From contig CM062213.1 of the NCBI GenBank assembly GCA_031216445.1, forward strand, positions 11,967,501 through 12,031,500: a stretch of 64,000 nt of DNA. The letters run 5' to 3'. This document shows positions 1 through 11,800 of the stretch, piece after piece; position 1 is the stretch's first letter, and every line of letters begins with the position of its first letter. Position numbers and translations under genes: made by a program. Source of the stretch: Lateolabrax maculatus (lineage: Eukaryota > Chordata > Actinopteri > Acropomatiformes > Lateolabracidae). Below the pieces are notes generated by a model. The model was given only the letters and a program-made list of their open reading frames with translations. It was not told the origin of the DNA and searched no databases.

Positions 1-1053
1 ATGGATATCACTGTGAAAATAAGTTATCTTCATGTTAACATTTTTGTTAATTTTCTTGAAAATAAACAAGAGGATTATCAGATACTAGCAACATAAATGT
101 TAAAATACAAAAGTAGAGTCCAAGTGATCATGGCCGATTTGAGCTTGTTCCAGATATATTGGTCTTGACGTATCTGTCGGCCAAGAAGTAACAGGACATT
201 TTTGTACAGAAATGCTAAAAATGTGTTTTTTTCAATTCTATAATATTATGCTCACAATTACTTAATAAACAAATGTAAGGGACCCTTTTGAAAATGTTTG
301 TGTTTATGTTAAATAATATTTGGCCAAAATACTGTTATCAGATTTTTTTAAAACTCTCAAATATCTTTATCAGCCTCAGAAATCCAGTATTTGTCGGGCT
401 CTATACATAATTAGCAGTTATGATTTTTTTTGTGTGTGTAGTTTTCCTTGCTTGCACAGCAGTTTGTGTCAGCGTTCCTTTCAGTGACACTGTGTTGATA
501 GCAACTACTGTAGCCACATCTTTATATTACTTTATTGCCAAGAAATATATTTGCTAGACTGAAGCTAGCTGAGCAGTTTAATATTTAAACAGTAGTTTCT
601 GTATTTATTCTCTATGGCGTTGCTCATAAAAGCTTTTTAGCTGCCTAAAGTGAGTTATGACATTAATGGGCAAGTGGTAGGTTGTGCTGTTTTTCACAAA
701 CTGAGAAATTGAGAGTCCGACAAATAGAATTGCAATAGAAAATGTTATGTATGCTGCAAACTTAAAAATTTAAAATACTGCACTTTAACTTCTTTTTTTT
801 TTTGTTGAGGTGGATCTGGCTTCATTTCATGTTGATACTTATAAGAGGAGAAATTATGTTCTGCTGCTGGATACAGAAGCCTGTAAGGCATACTGTCAGT
901 GCATTACAATATAATACAATGTTTTTTCTATTTAATGTGTCATGTTAGTGATATGTTCCACTGTGATTTCGAAGGCATACCATAATGTTTCAGATATTTA
1001 AAAAGTGATTGTCAACATGAGACTTTTAACTTGTTTGAGACGAGTAATTAACA

Positions 1054-1097
<44 letters not shown>

Positions 1098-2200
1098 CAA
1101 GTGATCGTCAAATCTGAACTGACAATCTACTATTATACTTAATCTACATATTATATATTTTTTATCATAATTTAAATTCACAACATTATATGATGTGTTA
1201 TGCGATTGATTACCTTACTCAAGCAAGTTTCCAGTCTCTGAAAGTAGATTTTTATACCATATGAATATCAGTGGCTGCCTGGAGGGTAAAATTACCAAAA
1301 ATCTAAAACTATGAATCTGAAATCTATAACTTGCGTAATTTTATCACTTTACTTTTCTACCACGCCACCTCTCTGTTTTTTAAGCAGCTTCAGCGTTTAT
1401 AATGAAATGACCTTAATTTACAAGCCTTATTCTGCCTAAATGTATTAATGTTATTGTTTGAAACCAAATCAAAAAAAATAATAATAACAATAATCCAAGG
1501 GTTTTGTATTTGATAACATTTCATATTTACCTTTTACATCAGAATTTAATTATTTAAAAAGGAATTTGAATGTTTTTGCCTGTTTGTTATTTTCTGTGAC
1601 TGGGATTCCATCCATTCAGCAATACATGTTTACTCTTTGTGCAAAAATATTAAAAGAATTGAAAAATGCGACAGTGAAAGTGCTGTATCTGTATCAAAAA
1701 TACCAATGTCTTACTCTGATCTATTAGGTTTTGTTTTGTTTTGTTTTGTTTTTTTTACAAAGATACAGAGATTCAAGATGATGCTCGAGGGAACTTGGAT
1801 GTGAGACTGTGTTTCACATACAGTTTTTTTTGGCATTGCAACTGGGACGTCTGAAGTTTCAGGGTATCCAGATAAATATTAAAATAGGCATTAAATGCAT
1901 AGAAGTGTGGGTTATGGTTTGAGAATCTTCTGGTATGAGTGTGGTTCTTTCCAAAAAACAAAAGCAGGTTGGCAATGTAGAGGAGACCATATCCTTCCCT
2001 ACACCAAACAGCACACATTTATCTTTTAAATCAACAGATAACCTCTTCTTTGAAGAAAGTTAATCAGATCATTTAAGTTCCATCATCATCTTTTCTACAT
2101 AACGCACACCATGTATCCCAATCCAAAACACTTTCTCTGGATAACATGCATTATTTTAAAATAGATGTCTTGTGTTGTTTGTATTTTCTGACAGCTTCAG
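1..2200. other. AT-rich stretch, no gene recognised
   Basis: No convincing exon on either strand. It holds a (TTA)n microsatellite at 1054-1097 and a (TTTTG)n run near 1727-1755. A possible orphan exon at 811-881 is discussed under findings. The 81-codon open frame on the - strand at 1773-2018 resembles nothing I know and has no flanking exon support. Confidence 0.6.
1054..1097. repeat. (TTA)n microsatellite
   Basis: About 14 uninterrupted TTA/ATT units. Confidence 0.95.
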
Positions 2201-2800
2201 CAGGAAGTGACCTGTTGGTGCTTAGTGTTGTTGTGTGCGACTCCTAATCTGCTCCGACGAGGAACAGGCGATTCAGACGGCGGTAGATCTGATACATGAC
2301 GAACACACGTTCATTCACATTTCCACCCAGTTTTATTCACAATTGATCGGAAACATTTCCATCCGATGGACGCCGAATGTGCAGGTAGTTTGCTGTCAGT
2401 GAAAAAAGATGCCTAACTATCGCCTGGCTAACCGCACGATTCTCTCCTCTCGGTTTTAAGACATAGCCACCACCAGCATCCACCCGAAAACCTTCCGGCA
2501 ACATTTCCCATCACAGGCGGCCAGCGATGCAGAAGACATGACGACGAAACAGACACCCTCGTCCTCGTGTCAGTGAACGTGTCGGACACTTACCTCCTCT
2601 GTGTTGGTATGTTGTCCTCTGGTGCTGCATCCTTCACGCGTCTCTCGTCTCCTGCAGCGTCCCCCTGTCCACAGATCCAGCCGGAGACACATCGGGCTAC
2701 TGTTAGCCTTCGTCTGCGCTGATGTTCCTCAGTTTAGTATTTTTGGCACCGCGATACTAAATTATTGACGTTATCGTCCGTCATCCCGGTGGGTTAACTT
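2200..2800 (+). promoter_or_regulatory. Probable abhd14a promoter / 5' UTR region
   Basis: This stretch has visibly more CpG dinucleotides than its surroundings and an ETS-like GGAAGTG at about 2210. It lies upstream of the abhd14a start codon. A pyrimidine-rich splice acceptor (cttttcttag, ending about 3415) stands just before the ATG at 3431, so a non-coding first exon probably lies here, joined by a 5' UTR intron. The transcription start cannot be fixed from sequence alone. The region could also serve a divergent gene to the left. Confidence 0.4.
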
Positions 2801-3430
2801 CCCCCCCTAACTAATGGCATTTCCCTGGTTTTATTCTGGATTAACTTAATCTACTTCTGTTGAGACATAGTCACCTGATTAAACACCATCAACCACCTAT
2901 CGTTGAAGTGTTTCAAGCATCGTGAGCCTTTGCAAGTCTGTGCTTGGATTTAGACTGTGGCAATTTCACGGATTTGCCTTATTTGCCCTGGACCAAACTG
3001 TCTAGTGAAGCCTTAACCTTCTATGTAAATATTCCTTTCTAAATTTAACACACAAAATTTAATTCACCAGTGAGGAAACCTAAAGTTTGGGTCTTATTTG
3101 TTGGTGTTCAGGCCATCATTACTATGTGTTATGTTGTGAAATTTACTAATTCAGTCAATAGCTGGCATCTGGAGATGTGGCAACATTAGTGTGAACCAAA
3201 AGCTTGTGTTCCTGTTCGTCATATTTCAGCGGTGCAGCTGGTGAGTATGTCAGTAGGAATGATTGGAAAGAGGACGCCGTAGGTTGAACCGCAGTGGTCT
3301 GGATGGATGGGGAGGGCGATTTCTGTAAACACTGTCAAACAATCAGAAATACTGTATGATTTGGATCTATACGATGGGCCCTCAACATTGCTCTGTCTAC
3401 CACTTTTCTTAGATTGTTCATCTTGACGAA

Positions 3431-6404
3431 ATGAATTTCTTGCGTAATCGTCTTGTTGTTCTGGGCCTGGTGTTGTTGGCCACGTTACTGCTGTACCTGC
3501 TGCTGCCATCCATTCGCCAGGGCAGCATGGAGCCGTCTCTTGATGCTCAGAGAATGGGGCTGATGGCCACCCCTCCTCCACCGCTTCCCACCATCAACGT
3601 GTCCATTCGCACCGGACAGCTACCCGGGGACCCGCCACTCTTCTTCAGAGAAGCTTTACCCGTTGATGGAGCTGGACGACAGATATTGCCGAGGTGAATT
3701 GACATGAGTGGAGACAACATTTTTAGGAGACAATGCGCTTTGTACGTGTCACTGTCAATTCCAAACCAGTTATCTAGAGAGACATTGACACACCACAAAG
3801 GGCGGATGGTCAGCTGATAAGTTTTCGATGCCTACAAACACAGGCAGTGCTGCTAACCTACAGCTCTCACATTGTACTCCATCACACTTAATCAATATTT
3901 GATCTTCTTTCAATCAATATCTATAGATAAACGTGAGGTAATTTAACCAAAAACGATGAAAATGTACTTTAACTGAGGAAAAAGTTAGGGCACCCTATGC
4001 CTCAATTAGACATTTGCTTTAACTGTGTAACTGTCTTTGACATCAGCGGGAGAAAGTTTTCCCCACTCCTCCATGCAGGATACTTGGGTTTCTTGTTTCT
4101 TGCATGCACAGCCTGTTTCAAGTCCGCCAACAGCATCTCAGTAGGATTAAATAAAATGAATGAAATTTGAAAAAAATTATTCAACTTTGGATGTATCTGT
4201 CCAAAGCACATTGTTCCAGAAGTCCTGGTCTTTGTCTAGGTGAGCTCTGGCAAACTTTAGTCTTGCCCTGATGTTTTTGATAGCAAGGGTTTCCTCCTTG
4301 CACACCTTCTATGAAAATCAAACTTGTGCAGTCTCTTTCTGATGGTAGATGCATGTACTTTATCAACTGTGGCAAGAGCTACCTGTAGGTCCCATGATGA
4401 CATTTTAGGATTGTTGGAGACTTCTTAAAGCATCTTGCAGTCTGTGTGTCCTAACTTTTCCTCCCAAGAAAATTGCATTTCTATTAATTACATTTTACAA
4501 TTCATTTTATCGTTTTATTTTTTTAAGTTATATTACCTCCATCTCTCAGTATTGTTAAAATGTAGATCAAATGTCCATATGTTTTAATATGTTGAAAAAG
4601 ACAACGGTTTTCATGTCCTATCATTTTCACATGACTGTATATTTGCCAGGCCTGTGCTGGTTATAAAATCTTGAGAACCTACTGTTATGAAGTCGTGGGA
4701 AGACAAAATGATTTCTCTTTGCAGGCTGCAAGTGGTCCTTCTGCATGGCCAGGCCTTCACATCCAAAACCTGGGAAGAACTCGGTACGATGGCCCTTCTG
4801 GCAACTAATGGATATCAAGCCTTAGCAATGGACCTGCCAGGTAGGCACATAATTAACACTCATATTAGGGACAAAGATGATGATGTCACTTAATAACTAA
4901 CAATTTACATATTCTCAAATTTTGCAATATATGAAAACATGTGTGGTGTGGGATGTATACACTGTATACCATAAATTCTTCTTCTTCTTCTTGGAGGGTA
5001 TGGAAAATCGCCAGACTCGGAGGCTCTGAAAACAGACCAGAATCGGGTTGACCTCCTTTCAAGGTTCATGGAGTCTTTGGGTGTCAGGGCAGCTGTGCTT
5101 TTGAGCCCCTCCATGAGTGGACATTACTCTATCCCCTTCCTGATGAAGAACAACGCTCAGCTACATGGCTTCATTCCCATTGCGCCCGTTGGTACCCGGA
5201 GTTACACTGCACAGCAGTACCAAACTATTGAGGTGAGGGAGGTAAAGACTGTGGTGATGTGGCTGTTGTGATTATTATAGTCAAATGGAAACAACAGCCA
5301 TACTGGAATCGTGCCATCAGATATGTGTTATGTGAGTAAAGAAACTTTACTGGTGTTTCTCGTGACATTAGGGTAAACTCTTCATTTTTGGTTGAACTAT
5401 GCATTTATTTAGGAATACAGAACACTGAAGTATTACCAGAGTAACCCACCAGGGGGCCCCATGACATAAATGAACTGTGGGCCCCTACTGAAGTGCTGGT
5501 CTTCCTTATCTCTGGGCCTTGTGTATGTTACATCCCAGTTGATTCTGTGTGTTAGTGGTGCATATTCCAAAATAGAATTGCCAGGAGATGCCTGGCTAGG
5601 ATATCACTAACACACAGTGATAGTCTGGCTTTTTGGGCTCCTGTAGGTCTGGGACTCGTGGGAGTTGTATAGTAAATAAACCATCAATGCATGTTTTTAG
5701 GCTCTTAAGCATTGATCGTTTATTAGTGGAAAACAAATAATTGTTTTTATCTGCCATTTATTTTGTTGTTTAATCGTTTTGCATATGAAATGTCAGAATG
5801 CCATGGACATTGCTTGTTTTGTCCAACTAACAAAAACCCAAAGACATTCAGTTTAGTATCACATAAGATGCCCAGAAAGGAGCAAATTTTCACAAATGAG
5901 AACCTCAAAACGAGGGAATGTTTAATCGACTAATTGAACTGATTAACTGATATTCATTGTCAGCATTGATCAACAGTTGCCGGTTAATTTAAATTTAATT
6001 TTGCAGTGTCTTCTGTCAGTAGGTTTTTATACCATAGGTACACAAGAGCCACCAACAATTTAACCAGCTACAGTAGATTTACCCCACAAGTATGTCAGAC
6101 AGCTTTCTGTATCATGACACAGCTGTATGCTGATATTGGTGTATGCATGTGTGAAAACTTCTTATGTTGTGTAGTCTCATATTTGTCACAATCCTGTGTG
6201 TTTTTTTTTTTTTTTTTTTAGACCCCCACTCTGATTGTGTTTGGAGCCCTGGACACAAATCTGGGTGCCCAGTCCCACAAGAACCTCATACAACTTCCGC
6301 ATCACTTTGTGCTAAAGTTAGAAGGAGCTCGCCACGCCTGCTACATGGACAAACCCAGAGAATTTCACCAAGGATTGATCGATTTCCTCAGCAAACTGAA
6401 GTGA
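3431..6404 (+). CDS. abhd14a: Abhydrolase domain-containing protein 14A, membrane-anchored
   Basis: Four coding exons: 3431-3693, 4725-4840, 4997-5232 and 6222-6404 (TGA), 265 residues; human ABHD14A is about 270. Residues 8-25 form one hydrophobic segment, the type II signal anchor that separates ABHD14A from soluble ABHD14B. An N-glycosylation sequon follows at Asn56 (NVS). The alpha/beta-hydrolase fold starts at VVLLHG (91-96). The catalytic triad is predicted as Ser165 (in SPSMSG), Asp216 (GALD) and His243 (GARHAC). The usual GxSxG elbow is replaced by S-P-S-M-S, as is normal for ABHD14 proteins. The start is the first ATG after a 3' splice site and opens directly into the anchor. ABHD14B is reported to be a lysine deacetylase; the substrate of ABHD14A is not established. 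The gene ends about 1.9 kb before the acy1 promoter, in the same orientation. Confidence 0.93.
3974..4462 (-). mobile_element. Degenerate Tc1/mariner-like DNA transposon remnant
   Basis: It lies in abhd14a intron 1. Imperfect inverted ends are visible: gaggaaaaagttagggcacc near 3974 and its approximate complement gtgtcctaacttttcctc near 4446-4462. On the - strand the interior resembles the C-terminal end of a Tc1-type transposase (WRSGENFLP region), broken by frameshifts. I recognise the repeat from fish genomes by recall; the exact family is uncertain. Confidence 0.55.
5725..5995. repeat. Dispersed TTAATCGATTAATC-type element, copy 1
   Basis: Partial copy in abhd14a intron 3. It shares with 42812-43175 the segments about AAATGTCAGAATG, TTTGTCCAAC and the terminal ATTAATCGA-type ends. 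It is a short non-autonomous, MITE-like element common in teleost introns. Confidence 0.5.
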
Positions 6405-6981
6405 GATGTGCGGCGGAGAAAGAGGAGGTAGACAGATGGGAACAAAGAGGAACACAAGTCATCCGATCAGTGGTTTAGTGTGGTGACAATTTTGCTAAAA
6501 AGTATTAAGATCAGCATCATTCTCATATTATCACCACCTGAAGCAAAGAACACTGGCATGGGAATACGTTTTAATACGTGGCAAATGGCATGTAAAATCT
6601 GTTAACAATGTGATAGTTAACAATACAGTATTTCAGATGTTTCCAAATTTAGAAATTATAGTTTTTTTTATTATTATTATTTTCCATAGTGTCACCCAAA
6701 CATCTCAGACTAGTTTAGCTTAGTTTGTTGTAAAAATAGCTTGTATAGTGGTGAGTTTTGTTTCATGTGTTTCATGTCTCTCTTTGCATGTAAAAACATG
6801 GACTGTGTTTGCTTCAGTGTTACCATTTTTGTAGGTGACATCTAGGTTACTGTAAATATGCAAATGTGGCAGGTTCCTGTGTTTAACTAGCTTCTGTTCG
6901 CTTCACATTTGACTGATTTGTAAATCAAGAAAACACATGCTGTTCCCAACAAAAGCAAACAGAATTGATACACACTATAAT

Positions 6982-6987
6982 AATAAA
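6982..6987 (+). terminator. Candidate poly(A) signal of abhd14a
   Basis: AATAAA 578 nt after the abhd14a stop codon, in an A-rich stretch. It is the first canonical hexamer I see downstream of the stop. Confidence 0.5.
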
Positions 6988-6999
6988 AAAAATGTATAA

Positions 7000-8270
7000 A
7001 ATAATATGGACAATATAAAATGATTTAAAAAAATAGCTCACATTTATTTATATAATGATGAGAAAGTTATATGTAATATATTTGCAATACGTTTGGACAA
7101 TCATGCAAAAAACAAACTTAAAATAAGACATATGCATAGCTCAAAATAAAAACAGAAATTGTGCTTTTTGTATGTTTCAGTTGATAAAACGCCATTTTCT
7201 GGGAACAAAGTTAAATTTGATGCATTTATATAAATTGCTACTTGGAAGTTTCTTTTACTGCTTTTGGGAAAGTTCATGGAGAGTTTCTGACACCACTTCT
7301 TACACCCACTTTTGCACTTTTTGCAAAATTTGCTTGTTCTGGGAAAAAATAAGTACATTATAAGATACTTCTTTGTTTCCATTTTAAGCTACTTTAGACT
7401 TAAACACTGCATTTAGTTATTAGTTATATTTCAGATTAAGATTTGACATACAAAATTATGATTAGTTTGTAAAATATGAAGCACTGTTGTAGGTCGGACT
7501 ACCCCAAAGAATATAAAATATTTCAAATTAGCTTCACCCCCAGAACTACATTAAAATGCTGCTGAAAGATTAGTGCATGAATAATTATTAATGATATATT
7601 TAGAAAGGGCCAATCTGCAGTAGTACTTTTACTTTTGATACTCAAGTCTGTATTGTTTACTTTAATTTTTAGTAACATTTTGCACACAGGACTGTAATGA
7701 AATACTTACATTGTGCTACTGCTACTTTTAGGTAAATTGACCGTTAAATAATTGTAAGAGTAAGTAGGAAATTAAGTGCAAAAGAACAGTGCATTACACT
7801 ACTTGTGGGCTTTTGTTGCATCTCATGACTTTTACGTGACAGCAGTTTCAAAGTCTGTGTTCACTGACCTAAACAAACTGAACTAGTGGCAAAAAAATCT
7901 AGTTGTGACAGAGAAACAGTGGGGATGAAGAATTTGCCTGGCCCGTCCATGTTAGGAGTTGTGCATGATTTTGAATCACATATCATGTAGAGACTGCTGA
8001 TATTACGCATAAACACAGATGCATTACTGGCAATTAAAAATAATGACGGTTAACATTTTACAGTTTCAACGACGACTTCTTTTTGATAATAATAATATAA
8101 CATATAATGAAATCATAGGTTTTTTTTTATTTACAATGGTGACCCTTTTATCAGTTCGCTTGGTCAGGCCACGCACACACACAAAGAGCCCAAGCGCATG
8201 CATATTACCTCTGAAGTAATATATCTGTATGTTAATGCAGAATTAAGAATAATTCAAACACCCTCGAAAC
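7000..8270. other. Intergenic spacer abhd14a-acy1
   Basis: AT-rich, no gene seen. The stretch at 7618-7745 (tacttttacttttgatactcaag...) looks like a decayed copy of the CAGTGGTGGAA-type repeat found at 51864. Confidence 0.5.
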
Positions 8271-8279
8271 ATTTATTCA

Positions 8280-8401
8280 ACGTCGTGCAGCGGAGGAAGA
8301 ATCATATTTTGTCCACGGCTCTTTTATTCTGAAGGAGCCGGAAGAGGCCCCGGCAGCAGACAGTGACGCCGCTTCACCACAAGAGCGAGCGGACCGCACC
8401 G
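8280..8401 (+). promoter_or_regulatory. acy1 core promoter and 5' UTR exon 1
   Basis: GC- and CpG-rich block with an ETS-type GCCGGAAG motif near 8337-8344. It ends in a strong splice donor (G|GTGAGT, cut after 8401). The matching acceptor is tgtgtcctcag at 8841-8851, so a 450-nt 5' UTR intron precedes the coding start at 8871. Confidence 0.6.
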
Positions 8402-8870
8402 GTGAGTACCGTCATGAATACCTGCAGCCAGACAACCACGGCTAAAAAAAATTAAAAAATAAACCCACGTCGTTCGTCGTCCTTTAGTCCCCTGCTTCGT
8501 ACCGTCGGCCTGAGTTGAAGGATTAGCGGCGAAACGAGACCGGGCAGATTCTGCGGCGGAGAGAGAAGAAGAAGAAGAAGTTAACTCCCGCTACAAGGCT
8601 AGCTCAGTTAGCCGTCGGGGTAGGTGTGTGTGATCCTGCAGCAGGTGAAGACAGCCAGCAGGCTGGCACACACACACACAGAGACACCCTAATGGCGTTT
8701 TGACACAACGAATCCTTGGGTGTAAATTACACCGGGCTGCCGGATAAAGGACGCGACGACGAGACGCTTCCCGCACGATTCCCCGCGTTGTGCGTGACTG
8801 TGGTGCGTCGCTGCGTCTTTCTAACGGTGTAATAATCTCTTGTGTCCTCAGAGATAAGACAGATCGCACC

Positions 8871-11800
8871 ATGCTGCCTGACAAAGATGGTCCAGGTGCT
8901 GGAGGAGGGCAGAGCTCTCCGGAGGGAGAGGACACCTCTGTGAGTCTGTTCAGAGAGTACCTCCGTATCAGGACCGTCCACCCGGACCCTGACTATGGTG
9001 AGGTGTCTTCATCACAATACACTGAGATCAAGCCGGGGATTTTTTTTTTTTTGGCATATATTTGTGTTGGTGTCAGAGTCCAAACAGCTGTTGGAATATG
9101 TATTGATTAGGTCAAATGGCCGAAATGTGCCCCCAGTTGACACAATATGCAGTATTTCTATGTTGCCATTATTTTACTTCAGTTATCATTGTTAGATCTT
9201 ATAACTTTACACACACCCATAGTTAAGATATGTTTAGAAATAAAGCTTCAAGCTGTGAAATGTATTTTCCTTTATCACTTTTATCCATTTATGTGCTATG
9301 ATTGATCAAAGTCCAATTCTAATCTGCGTCGGTTAGACATTAAATATTTCCAGTTATGTATGAAGCATGTGGTTTAAAAAATAAAAATCCAAAAACTGTG
9401 GCCCTGATCATAACAATGAGTTTGCATATTATGGCAGCTGAGATTTTTTTTAGCCATTTTTGTTGGTTCAGATCCATTTTCACGATCTCTTTTGTTTGGG
9501 GGTGTGCCAGGCACAAACAACTGGGAGGAGACCTGGCATGCAGGGACTACAGATGGGTGACAAATTAAAGGGAAAACCGACAAGAGGAGTCTTAGTATGG
9601 AGTCAGGCCACCGCAAGCATCCAGAGCAGCTTCAGTGCTCCTTGCCAAGTCAGTGAAACACTATTGGAGGGATGAACACGATTCCTCCACAAAATATTCC
9701 CTCATTTATATATATGTAAAACCTTTATTTTATCAGGTAATCTCATTGAGATCAAGAGAGACCTGAGTACAGCAGACAGAAAGACATATAGCATTAGACA
9801 CAATCACAGACACTAAATAGATTTCAAAGTGAAAGTTTGTATTATATAATTTTGAGATGGGGGTGGAGAGCATTGTCTTACGTGTTGGTCCAAAATCTTC
9901 CATAGGTGTTCAACTGGGTTGAGATCTGGTGACTGTACAGGCCCTAGCATTTTATTCACATCATTTTAATTCTCACTAAACCAATCGGTGGGCCCTGGTG
10001 CACCGAAGCATCTCCATTTGATATGTTTCTCCACTCTTTAATTCAGGTCTTTCCTTTAATTTGTCCCCCATCTGTATATCTCCCAGTTGGCCTGGGAGTA
10101 TCTGGGATCTTTTAGTAGTGAGAGCTAAGGATAGTGGCTGGGTAAAGAACTTTTAGGCTACATTTGTCACCTGGTTTAACCCTCAGACTGATGTGGAAGT
10201 GTCTGAAAATGGATAGGTGATGAGAGAGAACGCTCTTGGTTTTCTGTAACCTTGCCAAAACCAGCAGCAACGGGAGTTATGACTGTCTAGTGTTCTTAGA
10301 AGTTTTACACAATTATTAATATTTAAACAGACTGTTCTGCTATCTGTTTATTCATTTATAGATGCTGCTCTTCGGTTCCTGGACAGAATGGCGGAGGAGC
10401 TTGGGCTACCCATGAAAAAGATTGAGGTGTGTGTCAGTGATGGTAATTTGGTCCATGTAGAAAACATTTGTGTACTGGCTGTAAATACATTACAGGAATT
10501 AGTAATACTTCCTCTGAAAGGAAATAGTGGGCCTTATCTGTCGTTCACTTTCCCTTTTCAGGTTTGTCCAGGCCGAGTTGTGTCGATCATGACGTGGAAA
10601 GGGACGGACCCGGCCTTGAAATCCATCTTACTGAATTCCCACACAGATGTTGTACCTGTTTTCCAGGTATGGCGTCTGTCTCCGTTTATGGCTCTACAAT
10701 CCTGTTATTATCTTTTGTACTCATGAAAAAAAATAGATTTGATATCAATCTCTTCTCCAGGAACATTGGAAATACGATGCTTTCAGTGCTTTCAAAGATG
10801 CAGAGGGCAACATTTATGCCCGGGGATCACAGGACATGAAATGTGTAACTATACAGTGGGTATAAACTGCCTTGATAACTTGTTTCATTAAACAGGATTT
10901 GTGCTCTAGTGTTGTTGTCCTATGTGAAACACCTGTTTAAACACCCACTCTCTCAACCTGCATACTGTCAGTTCAGACTCCATTTCTTATTGCTGTCTAA
11001 CTCTGCCGTGTCGTCTTTTGTTCTTTGCAGGTTCATCCAGGCAGTCAGAAGACTGAAGGCAGAGGGACGGAAACTGATGCGCACAGTGCACTTGATGTTC
11101 GTTCCTGGTAAGATATTGGATTGGTTCCCCCCTCTATTTGTAGTTTGTTCTCAAAGCGTCTGCGCACCCTTGGTCCACCCATACAGCGGTTTTCAGCTAT
11201 ATTGTCTGATTAAAACTCTTCTCAAGACAGTGAAGGTGTGTTGATGGGCGCCTTTCTCACACCCCTGGTAGCGATTTGAAACCTGTTAAGGTTAACTCTT
11301 CCGTTTCAATAAAATTGCCCTGTAGGCAGCCAGGAAGAAGGACGTGGTTTCACATTTCTGATGCAGGTTGTAAATAAATATTCAGAGATCAGAGATCAGA
11401 GCGATCATAAACTAGACAGTGAATGAGAGTGACACTACAGTTTGTAGACTGGTAATGTGGAAAAAGTACAAACATGGTGATGAAACAAGCTTGAAAAATA
11501 ACTTACAGCAGTATTTGTATTGGCTGACCGAGCATTTCCGCTCAGTCAAAGTTGAACAAAGGTTAACTCTCCATCGGGGGTGGTTGGAGAAATGCATGCT
11601 TGAATTCGTCCATCGTTTGGGCTTCAATAGAAGTTATCGGCAGATAGAGAAAATATTTGCACGATGGAATTGTAATTAGTTGTACCTCTTTATCTTGCGC
11701 TTCATTTGCCTGTGCCTATGTGCCTCTGTTATGCAGTTTCATGGGTGAAAAAAAACTGCTTTAAGTGTGGTGCAGGTCCCATGTGAGGCATCAGCAATGA

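Larger units (their letters stand above)
9500..10215 (+). mobile_element. 3' end of a LINE retrotransposon, split by a later insertion
   Basis: Two pieces, about 9500-9549 and 10075-10215, match parts of a LINE 3' end that I know from many fish genomes. The left piece has aactgggaggagacctgg, the right piece tatctcccagttggcctg, and the copy ends near tgaaaatggataggtg. They are separated exactly by the TIR element at 9550-10074. The copy is short, lies in acy1 intron 2 (first coding intron) and is not functional. Confidence 0.65.

Noticed and set aside
1773..2018. 81-codon open frame on the - strand
   Set aside because: No family resemblance, no splice sites in support, and an AT-rich setting.
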